A DNA stretch of 64,000 nucleotides from Streptococcus mitis (lineage in GTDB: Bacteria > Bacillota > Bacilli > Lactobacillales > Streptococcaceae): positions 51,354 to 115,353 of the forward strand of contig NZ_CAMIAF010000004.1 of NCBI RefSeq assembly GCF_946190375.1, given 5' to 3'. Below the pieces are notes generated by a model. It was not told where the DNA came from and made no database searches. It saw nothing but the letters and a program-made list of their open reading frames with translations. Position numbers and translations under genes: made by a program. The number at the start of each line of letters is the position of its first letter. The stretch's first letter is position 1. Of the stretch, positions 20,126 to 32,392 are shown piece after piece.

Positions 20126-22384
20126 ATGCTTTGTCAAAACTGTAAAATCAACGACTCAACAATTCATCTTTACACCAATCTCAATGGAAAACAAAAACAA
20201 ATTGACCTCTGTCAAAACTGCTATAAGATTATCAAGACAGATCCTAACAATAGCCTCTTTAAAGGTATGACAGATCTGAACAATCGTGACTTTGATCCCT
20301 TTGGTGATTTCTTCAATGACCTAAACAATTTCAGACCTTCTAACAATACTCCTCCTACTCCCCCAACCCAATCAGGTGGAGGTTACGGTGGAAACGGCGG
20401 TTATGGTTCCCAAAATCGTGGATCTGCTCAAACTCCGCCTCCAAGCCAAGAAAAAGGCCTGCTGGAAGAATTTGGTATCAACGTAACTGAGATTGCCCGT
20501 CGTGGCGATATCGACCCCGTTATTGGGCGCGATGATGAGATTATTCGTGTCATCGAGATTCTCAATCGCAGAACCAAGAATAATCCTGTTCTTATCGGTG
20601 AACCAGGTGTCGGAAAAACGGCCGTTGTCGAAGGTCTAGCTCAGAAAATCGTTGATGGCGATGTTCCACATAAACTCCAAGGTAAACAAGTCATCCGTCT
20701 GGATGTGGTTAGCTTGGTTCAAGGAACGGGTATCCGTGGACAATTTGAAGAACGCATGCAAAAACTCATGGAAGAAATTCGCAAACGTGAGGACATCATC
20801 CTCTTTATCGATGAAATCCATGAAATTGTCGGTGCTGGTTCTGCGGGCGATGGCAATATGGATGCAGGAAATATCCTCAAGCCAGACCTTGCTCGTGGGG
20901 AACTGCAACTGGTCGGTGCCACTACCCTCAATGAATACCGTATCATTGAAAAGGATGCAGCCCTAGAGCGTCGTATGCAACCTGTTAAGGTCGATGAACC
21001 AACAGTGGAAGAAACAATCACTATCCTCAAAGGAATTCAAAAGAAATACGAAGACTACCACCACGTTCAGTATACTGATGCTGCGATTGAAGCAGCTGCA
21101 ACTCTTTCCAATCGTTATATCCAAGATCGCTTCTTGCCTGACAAGGCCATTGATCTCCTAGATGAAGCTGGTTCCAAGATGAATTTGACCTTGAATTTTG
21201 TAGACCCTAAAGTAATTGATCAACGCTTGATTGAGGCTGAAAATCTCAAGTCTCAAGCTACACGAGAAGAAGATTTTGAAAAGGCCGCCTACTTCCGTGA
21301 CCAGATTGCCAAGTATAAGGAAATGCAAAAGAAAAAAGTCACAGACCGGGATACTCCTATCATCAGCGAGAAAACTATTGAGCACATTATCGAGCAGAAA
21401 ACCAACATCCCTGTTGGTGATTTGAAAGAGAAAGAACAATCTCAACTCATCCATCTAGCCGATGATCTCAAGTCTCATGTTATTGGGCAAGACGATGCTG
21501 TCGATAAGATTGCTAAGGCTATTCGCCGTAATCGTGTTGGACTTGGTACTCCTAACCGCCCCATTGGAAGCTTCCTCTTCGTTGGGCCAACCGGTGTCGG
21601 TAAGACAGAACTTTCCAAACAACTGGCCATCGAACTCTTTGGTTCTGCTGACAGCATGATTCGCTTTGACATGAGTGAATATATGGAAAAACACAGCGTT
21701 GCTAAGTTGGTCGGCGCCCCTCCAGGTTATGTTGGTTACGATGAGGCTGGGCAATTAACTGAAAAAGTTCGCCGCAATCCATATTCTCTTATTCTCTTGG
21801 ATGAAGTAGAGAAAGCTCATCCAGATGTCATGCATATGTTCCTCCAGGTATTAGACGATGGTCGTTTGACAGATGGACAAGGACGCACCGTTAGTTTCAA
21901 AGATGCCATCATTATCATGACTTCAAATGCAGGGACAGGTAAGGCTGAAGCCAGCGTTGGTTTTGGTGCTGCTAGAGAAGGACGTACCAATTCTGTTCTC
22001 GGTGAACTCGGTAACTTCTTTAGCCCAGAGTTTATGAACCGTTTTGATGGTATTATCGAATTTAAGGCTCTCAGCAAGGATAACCTCCTTCAGATTGTCG
22101 AGCTTATGCTAGCAGACGTTAACAAGCGCCTCTCTAGCAACAACATTCATTTAGATGTAACTGACAAGGTCAAGGAAAAATTAGTTGACCTCGGCTATGA
22201 TCCAAAAATGGGAGCACGCCCACTTCGTCGTACTATTCAAGACTATATTGAGGACGCAATCACTGACTACTACCTTGAAAATCCAAGCGAAAAAGACCTC
22301 AAGGCAGTTATGACTAGCAAGGGAAACATTCAGATTAAATCTGCCAAAAAAGCTGAAGTTAAAACTTCTGAAAAAGATAAATAA
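20126..22384 (+). CDS. clpE: ATP-dependent Clp protease ATPase subunit ClpE
   Basis: A Hsp100 unfoldase that delivers damaged proteins to ClpP. It is 752 aa. An N-terminal zinc finger has cysteines at 3, 6, 29 and 32. A glycine- and proline-rich linker (residues 75-115) follows. The first AAA module has Walker A GEPGVGKT near 160, a UVR-type coiled segment ([12 protein letters not shown] near 390) separates the modules, and the second module has GPTGVGKT near 485. The zinc finger plus UVR segment distinguish ClpE from ClpC. A CtsR operator overlaps the transcription start. The ATG at 20126 follows a GAGG site at 7 bases spacing. Confidence 0.97.
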   Translation: MLCQNCKINDSTIHLYTNLNGKQKQIDLCQNCYKIIKTDPNNSLFKGMTDLNNRDFDPFGDFFNDLNNFRPSNNTPPTPPTQSGGGYGGNGGYGSQNRGSAQTPPPSQEKGLLEEFGINVTEIARRGDIDPVIGRDDEIIRVIEILNRRTKNNPVLIGEPGVGKTAVVEGLAQKIVDGDVPHKLQGKQVIRLDVVSLVQGTGIRGQFEERMQKLMEEIRKREDIILFIDEIHEIVGAGSAGDGNMDAGNILKPDLARGELQLVGATTLNEYRIIEKDAALERRMQPVKVDEPTVEETITILKGIQKKYEDYHHVQYTDAAIEAAATLSNRYIQDRFLPDKAIDLLDEAGSKMNLTLNFVDPKVIDQRLIEAENLKSQATREEDFEKAAYFRDQIAKYKEMQKKKVTDRDTPIISEKTIEHIIEQKTNIPVGDLKEKEQSQLIHLADDLKSHVIGQDDAVDKIAKAIRRNRVGLGTPNRPIGSFLFVGPTGVGKTELSKQLAIELFGSADSMIRFDMSEYMEKHSVAKLVGAPPGYVGYDEAGQLTEKVRRNPYSLILLDEVEKAHPDVMHMFLQVLDDGRLTDGQGRTVSFKDAIIIMTSNAGTGKAEASVGFGAAREGRTNSVLGELGNFFSPEFMNRFDGIIEFKALSKDNLLQIVELMLADVNKRLSSNNIHLDVTDKVKEKLVDLGYDPKMGARPLRRTIQDYIEDAITDYYLENPSEKDLKAVMTSKGNIQIKSAKKAEVKTSEKDK

Positions 22385-22396
22385 ATCCTATAGAAA

Positions 22397-22435
22397 AGGA
22401 GTAGAAAATGAAATTTTTCTGCTTCTTTTTTACTA
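22397..22435 (+). terminator. Terminator of clpE
   Basis: An imperfect stem GAGTAGAAAA/TTTTTCTGCTTC followed by TTTTTTAC about 15 bases after the clpE stop. Confidence 0.65.
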
Positions 22436-22451
22436 AAATAACTGTAATTTC

Positions 22452-22480
22452 TTGACAGCTTGCCCTTTGTCCATTATGAT
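22452..22480 (+). promoter_or_regulatory. Promoter of the Nudix gene
   Basis: A consensus -35 TTGACA (22452-22457), a 17-base spacer and TATGAT (22475-22480). Confidence 0.85.
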
Positions 22481-22514
22481 AATAATAACGATACTAGATA
22501 ATGAGGAAAATGCA

Positions 22515-22967
22515 ATGTCAAACCCAACTTTCGGAGAAAAGAAAGCAAATACAGACTATGTTGCACGCTATGGCGTATATGTAGTTATCCCTGATGCTGA
22601 ACAAAAACAAATTGTTCTTGTTCAAGCACCCAATGGCGCTTGGTTCCTACCAGGTGGCGAAATTGAAGCAGGTGAAAATCATCAGGAAGCCCTAAAGCGT
22701 GAATTGATTGAAGAGCTTGGCTTTACAGCTGAAATTGGTGTCTATTACGGACAAGCTGACGAATATTTCTACTCTCGTCATCGTGACACCTACTACTACA
22801 ATCCTGCTTATCTCTATGAAGCGACTTCTTTCAAGGAAGTTCAAAAACCACTAGAAGACTTTAATCATATTGCCTGGTTCCCTATTGATGAGGCTATTGA
22901 AAATCTCAAACGTGGTAGTCATAAATGGGCTATTGAATCTTGGAAAAAACAGCATAAGATTGACTAA
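22515..22967 (+). CDS. Nudix hydrolase
   Basis: A 150-aa hydrolase of nucleoside diphosphates linked to another moiety. The full Nudix box G-x5-E-x7-REL-x-EE-x-GF is present at about residues 54-76 (GEIEAGE...RELIEELGF). Specificity cannot be read from sequence. The start at 22515 is chosen because the upstream in-frame TTG is the -35 box of its promoter, and GAGGAAAA precedes this ATG. Confidence 0.9.
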   Translation: MSNPTFGEKKANTDYVARYGVYVVIPDAEQKQIVLVQAPNGAWFLPGGEIEAGENHQEALKRELIEELGFTAEIGVYYGQADEYFYSRHRDTYYYNPAYLYEATSFKEVQKPLEDFNHIAWFPIDEAIENLKRGSHKWAIESWKKQHKID

Positions 22968-22993
22968 ATCAAGCTACTTTATTCAAAAAGTGC

Positions 22994-22999
22994 TATAAT
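22994..22999 (+). promoter_or_regulatory. Extended -10 of DUF1827 gene
   Basis: TGC-TATAAT with no clear -35, about 26 bases before the start codon at 23026. Confidence 0.6.
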
Positions 23000-23025
23000 A
23001 GTATTAGAAAATCGGAGGAAATGTT

Positions 23026-23325
23026 ATGAAGCTTATCAATACGACAAACTCACACTCGCAACTTGTAAAAAGCCAGCTAGAGAGTACAGATGCAACCCTT
23101 GTTGAGGTCTATTCTGCTGGAAATACAGATGTTATTTTTACCCAAGCTCCGCTTCACTATGAAATCCTCATCTCAAACAAACACCGTGCTATTCGAGAGA
23201 CTGAAATCGAAGCCATCCAAGAGTTTTTCTTGAAACGTAAAATTGATAAGGACTCTATTGATGAGGGCAATATCAAAACACTCTACTCAGAAAAATTAAT
23301 TGGGATTTCGATTCCAATCAAATAA
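23026..23325 (+). CDS. DUF1827 family protein
   Basis: A 99-residue soluble protein of a small family seen in streptococci and lactococci, without known function. The residues alternate hydrophobic and charged, with no signal peptide or membrane segment. It has its own promoter and a strong CGGAGGAAA ribosome site. Convergent with ezrA. Confidence 0.8.
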   Translation: MKLINTTNSHSQLVKSQLESTDATLVEVYSAGNTDVIFTQAPLHYEILISNKHRAIRETEIEAIQEFFLKRKIDKDSIDEGNIKTLYSEKLIGISIPIK

Positions 23326-23330
23326 AATTT

Positions 23331-23409
23331 TGGAGAGATTAGAAAGCTATTGAACCTTATAGACCAAACATAGGTTCTGACTTGCTTTTTAAATCGTCTC
23401 CAATTTTTT
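23331..23409 (+). terminator. Long imperfect hairpin, probable terminator after DUF1827 gene
   Basis: An outer stem TTGGAGA/TCTCCAA and an inner stem GAACCT/AGGTTC enclose about 65 bases and end in TTTTTTA. It could be a plain terminator or a small structured RNA. Confidence 0.5.
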
Positions 23410-23450
23410 ATCTTGAGATCTTATCATACAAGATTTTATAGACAAATAGT

Positions 23451-23494
23451 AAAAAAGATTTGATTCTGCTTCTCACACAATCAAATCTTTTTTA
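23451..23494. terminator. Bidirectional terminator before ezrA
   Basis: The inverted repeat AAAAAAGATTTGATT...AATCAAATCTTTTTT, ending the ezrA transcript on the minus strand 6 bases after its stop. Confidence 0.85.
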
Positions 23495-23499
23495 TTATC

Positions 23500-25227
23500 T
23501 TAGAAACGAATTGTCTCACGTGTCTTTTCATATGAAGTAACGAAACGGTTGGTTACACCAGGCTCTGCCACTTCCAATGCTTGAGAAATCTTGTCAAACG
23601 AAGCTCGATAATCAAATTCTTTTTCAAAAATATCTAAAGCTTCGTTAAATGCTTCTTGAATACGTTCATCAAATGAGCGGTAGCGGTTAGAATATTGCAA
23701 TAGTTGTTCTGTCAAGGTTGCATACTGTACAATATTATAAGTTTCCGTCTCAAGCTCTTCCATATCCTTCGTTGCAATTTCAAGAATACGGTTAACTGAT
23801 TCTATATTGACTAAGTTTTGCTCTAATTCAGCCATTAGATCTTCCGTATTATTACTTGCTGTAAAGAATAACTTCAAGAAAGTTTGTGGAATACCAGGTA
23901 GGTTCCGTTTTTCCATATATCTCTTGATTGTATGGAGACGATTAACATATACATTTGCCTTTTGACGTGCATTGATATCATCTTTCTCAATTCGTGCAAG
24001 ACGCTCACTAACTGAAATCTGTTCATCTTCAATCTCTTTAAGATTTTCCTGTAAAGATTCAAGATTTTCTTCAAGAATTGAATATGCTTGAGTTGGTTCA
24101 TCTTGATTTGAAGTTGCCTCAACAATAGCAGTCTCAAAATTTTCTAATTCACCCTGTAAACGACGAACATGACTTGCATCTGACTCAGAAAGTAAATAGT
24201 TTTTACTCAAACGCTCAATGTCTTCTATCAATAAAGCATTATTTTCCTTCATGTGTTGCAGATAAGTAGGAAGTGTTGCTACTAAACTTTCTACTACTTT
24301 CTGTGCCGCAATTTCTCTTGTAAAGATATCATAAAGTGCATTAATCTCTTCTTGGATTTGAGTATTTTCGTACTCTGCATTATCCAATTCTAGTTTCGCA
24401 ATATTCTCATGATTTTTCTTGAGAGCTTCATAAAGCAGTTGGAAACGCGCTTCAATATCCGTTTCAGCAAAATGATAATTAGCATCTAAAAGCTTACGGT
24501 AGCCATCTTCTAAATCTTCCAGTTGATCAGGTAGGTCTTTAGATAATGTTGCTACAATTGCTGGTATACGATCAACAATATGCGTTAAAGCCAAGATATG
24601 ATTTTCAGCATTATCCAAAATCACAGCAGCTTCTACTGGGTCACCTGACGAATTTAAAGTTACAAACTGAGAAAACTCTGATTGGATATTTTCCAATTGT
24701 TTTTCAATTTCAGATAAACCTTGGCCATATTCTTCAGAATGATCGGCAACTCGGTGTTGCAACTCTTCAAACAAGTCCAAGGTATGAAGAACACGTCCAC
24801 TATTTTTAGACTCTTGTTTCTCCAAATCTGCCAAGGCATTGCGAATTGCTGCAATATCTTCTTCAATCAAGGTAATTTGGCTCTCGATTTGATCAATTTG
24901 ATGACTTGCTTTGAAAAAACGGAATGAGTTATTGTAGCCTTCTGCCTCGAAAAGATTATTTTCGATATCGGCAAAAGAATTAAGGGATAAATCAACCCAT
25001 TTTTGATTCCATTCACGGAAAGTCACCTGACTTTGTCCAATCAAGTGCATATTTTTTACAGCTTCAACTTCATCATTAACTGGAAGATTGTACAGTTCTT
25101 CTTTTTTCTCTTCTAAAATTGCTAGTTTACTTTCATTGCGTTTCCTTACATAGATTGCGATAGCATAAGCAATGACCAATAAAACTGCAACTGCAATTAT
25201 CAAATAAATTACTAGTCTAGCAGACAT
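23500..25227 (-). CDS. ezrA: Septation ring formation regulator EzrA
   Basis: A membrane-anchored cell-division protein that interacts with FtsZ and keeps Z-ring assembly at mid-cell. It is 575 aa: one N-terminal membrane segment (about residues 4-24) followed by long coiled-coil, spectrin-like repeats to the end (C-terminal ETIRF). The conserved NLPVNDEVEAVKNMHLIG segment is near residue 45. The ATG at 25227 has AAGGAG 7-12 bases upstream; nine codons of the longer frame lack a site. It is downstream of gyrB, the usual streptococcal arrangement. Confidence 0.97.
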   Translation of the reverse strand: MSARLVIYLIIAVAVLLVIAYAIAIYVRKRNESKLAILEEKKEELYNLPVNDEVEAVKNMHLIGQSQVTFREWNQKWVDLSLNSFADIENNLFEAEGYNNSFRFFKASHQIDQIESQITLIEEDIAAIRNALADLEKQESKNSGRVLHTLDLFEELQHRVADHSEEYGQGLSEIEKQLENIQSEFSQFVTLNSSGDPVEAAVILDNAENHILALTHIVDRIPAIVATLSKDLPDQLEDLEDGYRKLLDANYHFAETDIEARFQLLYEALKKNHENIAKLELDNAEYENTQIQEEINALYDIFTREIAAQKVVESLVATLPTYLQHMKENNALLIEDIERLSKNYLLSESDASHVRRLQGELENFETAIVEATSNQDEPTQAYSILEENLESLQENLKEIEDEQISVSERLARIEKDDINARQKANVYVNRLHTIKRYMEKRNLPGIPQTFLKLFFTASNNTEDLMAELEQNLVNIESVNRILEIATKDMEELETETYNIVQYATLTEQLLQYSNRYRSFDERIQEAFNEALDIFEKEFDYRASFDKISQALEVAEPGVTNRFVTSYEKTRETIRF

Positions 25228-25308
25228 ATTAAACTCCTTTTTTACTTGAAACAATCGTAATGATTATATCATATTTTTTAGACCAAGGGAACTACTTCTC
25301 CCGATTTT

Positions 25309-27833
<2,525 letters not shown>

Positions 27834-27840
27834 ACCCTTC

Positions 27841-27846
27841 ATTATA
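27841..27846 (-). promoter_or_regulatory. Extended -10 seven bases before the HAD gene start
   Basis: TGC-TATAAT, then seven bases, then ATG. There is no convincing -35 box. Initiation is expected at or beside the A of the ATG. Confidence 0.65.
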
Positions 27847-27891
27847 GCATTTTTTTATGAAAAAAGCGATGATTTCCCTGAGTTTTCCACA

Positions 27892-27922
27892 TAAAAAAAC
27901 GAGAGGTTAACTCCCGTTTTAT
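27892..27922 (-). terminator. Terminator after the DJ-1 family gene
   Basis: AACGGGAG-TTAAC-CTCTCGTT followed by TTTTTTATG on the minus strand, overlapping the end of the gene. Confidence 0.8.
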
Positions 27923-28473
27923 TGATTTTTACCAAAGACATCTCGATAGAGCATTCCTGTTCGTAAAGTCTCTGCGTCTCCTCCTAGTTGGTCCACCAAC
28001 TCGTAGGCAAAGGCAAGGGCTGTAGAGGGACCTCGACTGGTTGTCAAATGACCATCTACCACTACTGTTTCCTTTACATATTGACCATCAAGGATTTGCT
28101 CTTGAACACCATCATAACAAGTAAATTTCTTGTTTTTCAATACTCCTGCTTGATTGAGGGCAATTGGCGCTGCACAAATGGCCGCCAGTTTCTTCCCTTC
28201 TTGTTCGAAATTTTGCATTTCTTGAATTAAGGCCTGATTGTCACGCAAATGTGCAGAACCAGGCATCCCTCCAGGAAGGACAATCATGTCATAGTCTGAT
28301 AAATCACCCTCAAAGACACGATCTGCTCTTACTTGGATTGCGTGCGAACCTGTCACTTGCTCTTCAAATCCTACCATATCACAAGTAATATTAGCACGAC
28401 GCAAAACATCCACAACTGTCAAAGCTTCAATTTCTTCAAAGCCCTGAGCCAACATAACTGCTACTTTAACCAT
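27919..28473 (-). CDS. DJ-1/PfpI family protein
   Basis: A 184-aa single-domain protein of the DJ-1/ThiJ/PfpI superfamily. The reactive cysteine is in AAICAAPIAL near residue 100 and the partner glutamate in FEEIEALT near residue 15. Family members act as glyoxalases, deglycases, chaperones or oxidative-stress proteins; the activity here is not determined. Ten bases downstream of rodA, so likely the last gene of a dinG-rodA transcript. Confidence 0.9.
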   Translation of the reverse strand: MVKVAVMLAQGFEEIEALTVVDVLRRANITCDMVGFEEQVTGSHAIQVRADRVFEGDLSDYDMIVLPGGMPGSAHLRDNQALIQEMQNFEQEGKKLAAICAAPIALNQAGVLKNKKFTCYDGVQEQILDGQYVKETVVVDGHLTTSRGPSTALAFAYELVDQLGGDAETLRTGMLYRDVFGKNQ

Positions 28474-28483
28474 GATTTTCTCC

Positions 28484-29707
28484 TTATTTGATTCGTTTTA
28501 ATACAACCTTTTTCCGCTTGAATCGGACTTTTCCACTCTTTTCTTCAGCTAGATTAGTCTGGTAACTCATCGATAAAAGCAAGCCAACACCGATCAAATT
28601 ACTGATAATAGCCGATCCTCCTTGCGAAATAAAAGGCAAGGGAATCCCAGTCAAAGGAAGCAAGCCCGTCACAGCGCCGATATTTTCAAAAATGTGGAAG
28701 AGCAACATCATAATCAAACCTGTAGAAATATAGGTGTAGAACTGGTTATTTGATTTAAGAGTAATCTTCAACATACGGTAAATCAGCATGAGATAAAGGG
28801 CAATAACAAGGACAGAACCAATAAAGCCAAAATCTTCTGCGATAACCGTGAAAATCATATCCGACTCTCGAACTGGAATAAGCAGATTCGAAGCATTAAA
28901 CCCTTGACCAAATAAGCCACCACTCCCAATGGCAATCTGCCCTTGAGCCTGTTGGTAAGTGGTTGTTTGAGCAAAGTCGAATGGATTGAGCCAAGCCAAG
29001 ATACGATTGATTTGGTAGGTCGGCATCCCCAATTGATGGAGAAAAGCCCGGCCACCCTTACTGATAAAAATGGCTAAGAATCCAGCAACTCCTGTTACAG
29101 CAGTCACAAATACTGGAATAATAATTTTCCAAGAAACTCCTGATAGTAAGACGATTCCTGAGAAAATGGCTACAAAAACCAAAGCCGTCCCCAAGTCACT
29201 TTGAAGTGCCAAAAGAACTAGGACTGGAATGGTAAAGACAATCATCCAAAAAATTAATAAAAAGTCCAAAGGTACTGTACGTTGCCATTCCTTATGTTTC
29301 TTTGTAAATTGGACAATGACACGAGCCAACATGAGGATATAGGATATCTTCATAAATTCTGACGGTTGGAATAGGGTAATTCCATTTATTGATACCCAGT
29401 TTTTGGCACCCGTTGATGCAACTAGGCTTGGATTATAAAAGACAATTGGCAAGACCATGAGTCCCAATCCTAAAATATACAGAAAGGGGGTCACTTTCCA
29501 AAGAAATTCTGTATTAAAGAGCATGACGATAAAACCAATCACAAGTCCCAAGGCAATCCAGGCGACCTGCTGCCCTAAAATGGGCAAAATATTATTTGGA
29601 TAATCATGACTAACAGCTATATAAATAGCCACCACGCCGATAACCAGTAGAAAAAATACTGGCAATAGCAAACTATAATCGACTCTAGAGTCGAGAGAAC
29701 GTTTCAT
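28484..29707 (-). CDS. rodA: Rod shape-determining protein RodA (SEDS glycosyltransferase)
   Basis: A SEDS-family peptidoglycan polymerase working with a class B PBP in peripheral wall synthesis. It is 407 aa with about ten membrane segments. Conserved SEDS features include LFQPSEFMK near residue 110, LQSDLGTALVF near 165 (with the key aspartate), the long external loop and TGIPLPFISQGGSA near 355. I chose the ATG at 29707 (MKRSLDSRV), preceded by AAGGTTAG. RodA and FtsW are similar; the absence of division-cluster neighbours and the match to streptococcal RodA favour RodA. Confidence 0.93.
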   Translation of the reverse strand: MKRSLDSRVDYSLLLPVFFLLVIGVVAIYIAVSHDYPNNILPILGQQVAWIALGLVIGFIVMLFNTEFLWKVTPFLYILGLGLMVLPIVFYNPSLVASTGAKNWVSINGITLFQPSEFMKISYILMLARVIVQFTKKHKEWQRTVPLDFLLIFWMIVFTIPVLVLLALQSDLGTALVFVAIFSGIVLLSGVSWKIIIPVFVTAVTGVAGFLAIFISKGGRAFLHQLGMPTYQINRILAWLNPFDFAQTTTYQQAQGQIAIGSGGLFGQGFNASNLLIPVRESDMIFTVIAEDFGFIGSVLVIALYLMLIYRMLKITLKSNNQFYTYISTGLIMMLLFHIFENIGAVTGLLPLTGIPLPFISQGGSAIISNLIGVGLLLSMSYQTNLAEEKSGKVRFKRKKVVLKRIK

Positions 29708-29743
29708 ATACACTAACCTTATACTTTCATACAATACTATTTA

Positions 29744-32194
29744 TCAAAGTTCATTTAAAAATTTATCAACAGCCTCATCAACTTCGGATTGAGAGACAGT
29801 TTTAACAGTCGCTTCTTTGGCTAAAGAAGTCACTATTTGCTTGCCGTATCGTTTTCCGACAATTCTCCTATCCAAAACAAGGGTTAAGGAACGTTGGTGT
29901 TCACGTCTCATACTTCTTCCCAAAGCCTGTTTTAAACGAATAATAGCCATTGGCAATTGATAATCATAAAAGGCATTTTTCCCTTCTTGAATTAGTTCCT
30001 GATTAATCTTTTTCGTCAAGGGCTCTTGGGGATTTTGGAAAGGAAGTCTTGGTACTACTTGAATCACAAAAGGATGGCTTGAAAAATCGACCCCTTCCCA
30101 GAAACTTGCGGCACCAAGCAGGATTTGTTGTTCACCTTTTTCAAAGCGTTTCTTCAGTTGATGAACATCCCCATTTTTATACTGGGCCAGATGGCTAACT
30201 GGAAGTAAATCCGATACTGCTAGAAGCATGTCTTTGGCAGTAAAGAGAGCCAAAATCGGTTGTTGGAAAGCTTGAATTTCCACTAGCAAATCAGCTACCT
30301 CCTTGGCATAGACTTCTAAGGAGGTTTCTGTTACCAAGGGGAAATCTTTGACCAAGACCACTTCTTGATCCTGTTTTTTACCAGCTTCAATCTTAACAAA
30401 TTTGGCTTCGGGATAACCTAACAGGTCTGCCAAAGAAACTCTTTGACTAATCTCAAGAGTGGCCGACACTCCCAAGACTTGACATGAATCAGGTACTAAG
30501 GAAGATAGAAGAATACGGCCTGATTTTGTAGAAGAAATCTGAATTTTCTTTTGACTCGTTTCAGTTGCTTCAAGCCAGTAATCTCGGTCAGCTGTAAAAT
30601 AGCGGACCAGTTCCCCAAAGCCTTCTGCCTCTAATTCTGAAAAATACTGGCAGAGATTGGCCAGAGAATCCAAGATATTTTTACTAGATTTGCCAGACTG
30701 AAATTGTTCCATCAAGTAAAGGCACTCAAAGCGAATACTTTCTAGTATTCGTTGCTGGACCTTATTTTGCTCCTCCAGTAAAGCCTTATCAAGCAAATTG
30801 ATAATAGACTGGATATCGTAGGTCTCCTGAAGCAGATTTTCTAGGGCTAACAAAATCTTTTGAACTTCATCAATAATCAATAAACGGTCACTGACAAATT
30901 CAGGATTATCTTCAAGTCTGGTTACAAGATAGGCATGATTGGTCACTAAAAGCTTGCAGGTTTGTGCCCTTTCTTGACTACGTTTCCAAAAATCTTCCGT
31001 CACAAATAAGCTTTGAAATGATAAATTCCCATCATGACGAAGATCTGTTAGAAAATGTTGGTAACGGTAGAGTTGACCAATCTCATCCAAATCCCCGGTT
31101 TCTGTCTCTGTCAGCCAAACCAAGAGTTGCATTTTAAAGCGTATAAATAAGCGATTTTCATCATTTTCCTGTAAGGAACGATAAAAGGCATCCAACTTCA
31201 GGTAATTTTGTGGTCCCTTTAAGCTATGAATATCTATATGGAACACTTCCTTGAGACATTTACCTTCTTCTTCCATGATTTGATTTTGAAGAATCTTCGT
31301 CGGAACGCTAAGAACAATTTGACGCTCTTGTACTTGGGACAAAGCGGGTAAGAGGTAGCCATAAGTTTTCCCAATCCCTGTCGGCGCTTGAATTAATGAT
31401 ACAGGCTCCTCCTTCAATAGCAAGCCAACCTCTTTAGCAAAACGTTCTTGCTTCTCCCTCGCTTCAAGGTTCAACAGAGAAATATTCTTAGAAAAATCTT
31501 GAGATAATTTTCTTGGCTTATTGGGAGCTGTAGGTTTCTTGAAATATATCCCTTGAACTTCAACTAAGTCAGAAGAAGTCAGAATAGATTGGTTTCGATA
31601 AATTTCTTCAATAACCAGATAGGACTCATATAAGAGAGCGTCAGCCATCTCCAGCAAGCGTTCCAAAAGACCTTTAGGAAGCTGAGCCATCTTTTCTCGT
31701 AGAAAAAGGAGTAATTCCGCAGTCGCTTGGGCATCTGAAAGGGCTGTGTGGGCGTGTTTTAGAGGAATTCCTAATTCTCGACACAAAATCGGCAAACTAT
31801 ATTTTTCCAGTTCTGGGAAAAAGACTTGGGCCAATTCGACCGTGTCAACACGAGGATTTCTTAGTTCATAGCCTTCAAAAAATAAATTTTCCGCCAAGAG
31901 ATTGGCATCAAACTGAACATTGTGGGCTACAAAAATCCCATCCTCCACCAAGTCAAAGATTTTTCTTGCAACTTGCGAAAAATCAGGTGCTTGCGCTAGA
32001 CGTTGGTCAGTCAGTCCTGTCAGTTCTTTGATATGAGCATCCAAAGGTTCATGTGGATTGACATCCGTCGTATAGTGATCGACGATTTTTCCATCCTCAA
32101 TCACAACAATTCCCACTTGGATAATTTTAGCCTTACTACCTGTGCTAGTTGCCTCTAAATCCACCACAACATAGCGATTACCAATCGTTTTCAT
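29744..32194 (-). CDS. dinG: DinG-family helicase with N-terminal 3'-5' exonuclease domain
   Basis: An 816-aa fusion typical of firmicutes. The N-terminal DnaQ-like exonuclease (about 1-170) has the DEDDh residues in VVDLEATST, AHNVQFDAN and HTALSDAQAT. The superfamily 2 helicase part has Walker A APTGIGKT near 268, a DEVQ-type motif II (LIIDEVQKIL near 440) and QALGRSMRRE near 755. No iron-sulfur cysteine cluster is evident, as in other firmicute DinG proteins. Its ATG is 8 bases after an extended -10 TATAAT. Confidence 0.93.
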   Translation of the reverse strand: MKTIGNRYVVVDLEATSTGSKAKIIQVGIVVIEDGKIVDHYTTDVNPHEPLDAHIKELTGLTDQRLAQAPDFSQVARKIFDLVEDGIFVAHNVQFDANLLAENLFFEGYELRNPRVDTVELAQVFFPELEKYSLPILCRELGIPLKHAHTALSDAQATAELLLFLREKMAQLPKGLLERLLEMADALLYESYLVIEEIYRNQSILTSSDLVEVQGIYFKKPTAPNKPRKLSQDFSKNISLLNLEAREKQERFAKEVGLLLKEEPVSLIQAPTGIGKTYGYLLPALSQVQERQIVLSVPTKILQNQIMEEEGKCLKEVFHIDIHSLKGPQNYLKLDAFYRSLQENDENRLFIRFKMQLLVWLTETETGDLDEIGQLYRYQHFLTDLRHDGNLSFQSLFVTEDFWKRSQERAQTCKLLVTNHAYLVTRLEDNPEFVSDRLLIIDEVQKILLALENLLQETYDIQSIINLLDKALLEEQNKVQQRILESIRFECLYLMEQFQSGKSSKNILDSLANLCQYFSELEAEGFGELVRYFTADRDYWLEATETSQKKIQISSTKSGRILLSSLVPDSCQVLGVSATLEISQRVSLADLLGYPEAKFVKIEAGKKQDQEVVLVKDFPLVTETSLEVYAKEVADLLVEIQAFQQPILALFTAKDMLLAVSDLLPVSHLAQYKNGDVHQLKKRFEKGEQQILLGAASFWEGVDFSSHPFVIQVVPRLPFQNPQEPLTKKINQELIQEGKNAFYDYQLPMAIIRLKQALGRSMRREHQRSLTLVLDRRIVGKRYGKQIVTSLAKEATVKTVSQSEVDEAVDKFLNEL

Positions 32195-32202
32195 TATAAA
32201 AA

Positions 32203-32208
32203 ATTATA
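32203..32208 (-). promoter_or_regulatory. Extended -10 eight bases before dinG start
   Basis: TGG-TATAAT, then eight bases (TTTTTATA), then ATG; no ribosome-binding site and a weak -35. Probable leaderless mRNA. Confidence 0.65.
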
Positions 32209-32343
32209 CCAAAAAAAGGGCCATTTGGCACCTGCAAACATAGGATAATTTTCAAACTCAAGAAGGTTACCTTTCTTAAAAATCCCAGCAAACAGAGCAT
32301 CCTAGCCTGCTAATTTTTTGAAAATATTGGAGAATAAGAAAAA

Positions 32344-32384
32344 TTGAGAGAAGAAATATTTGCATCTTACTTCTCTCAACTATC
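32344..32384 (-). terminator. Terminator of the U32 peptidase gene
   Basis: TTGAGAGAAG/CTTCTCTCAA with a 16-base loop, followed by TTTTTC on the minus strand. Confidence 0.85.
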
Positions 32385-32392
32385 CATTTACT

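Noticed and set aside
22452-22514. Upstream extension of the Nudix protein
   Set aside because: The in-frame TTG is the -35 box TTGACA; the extension would be untranscribed.
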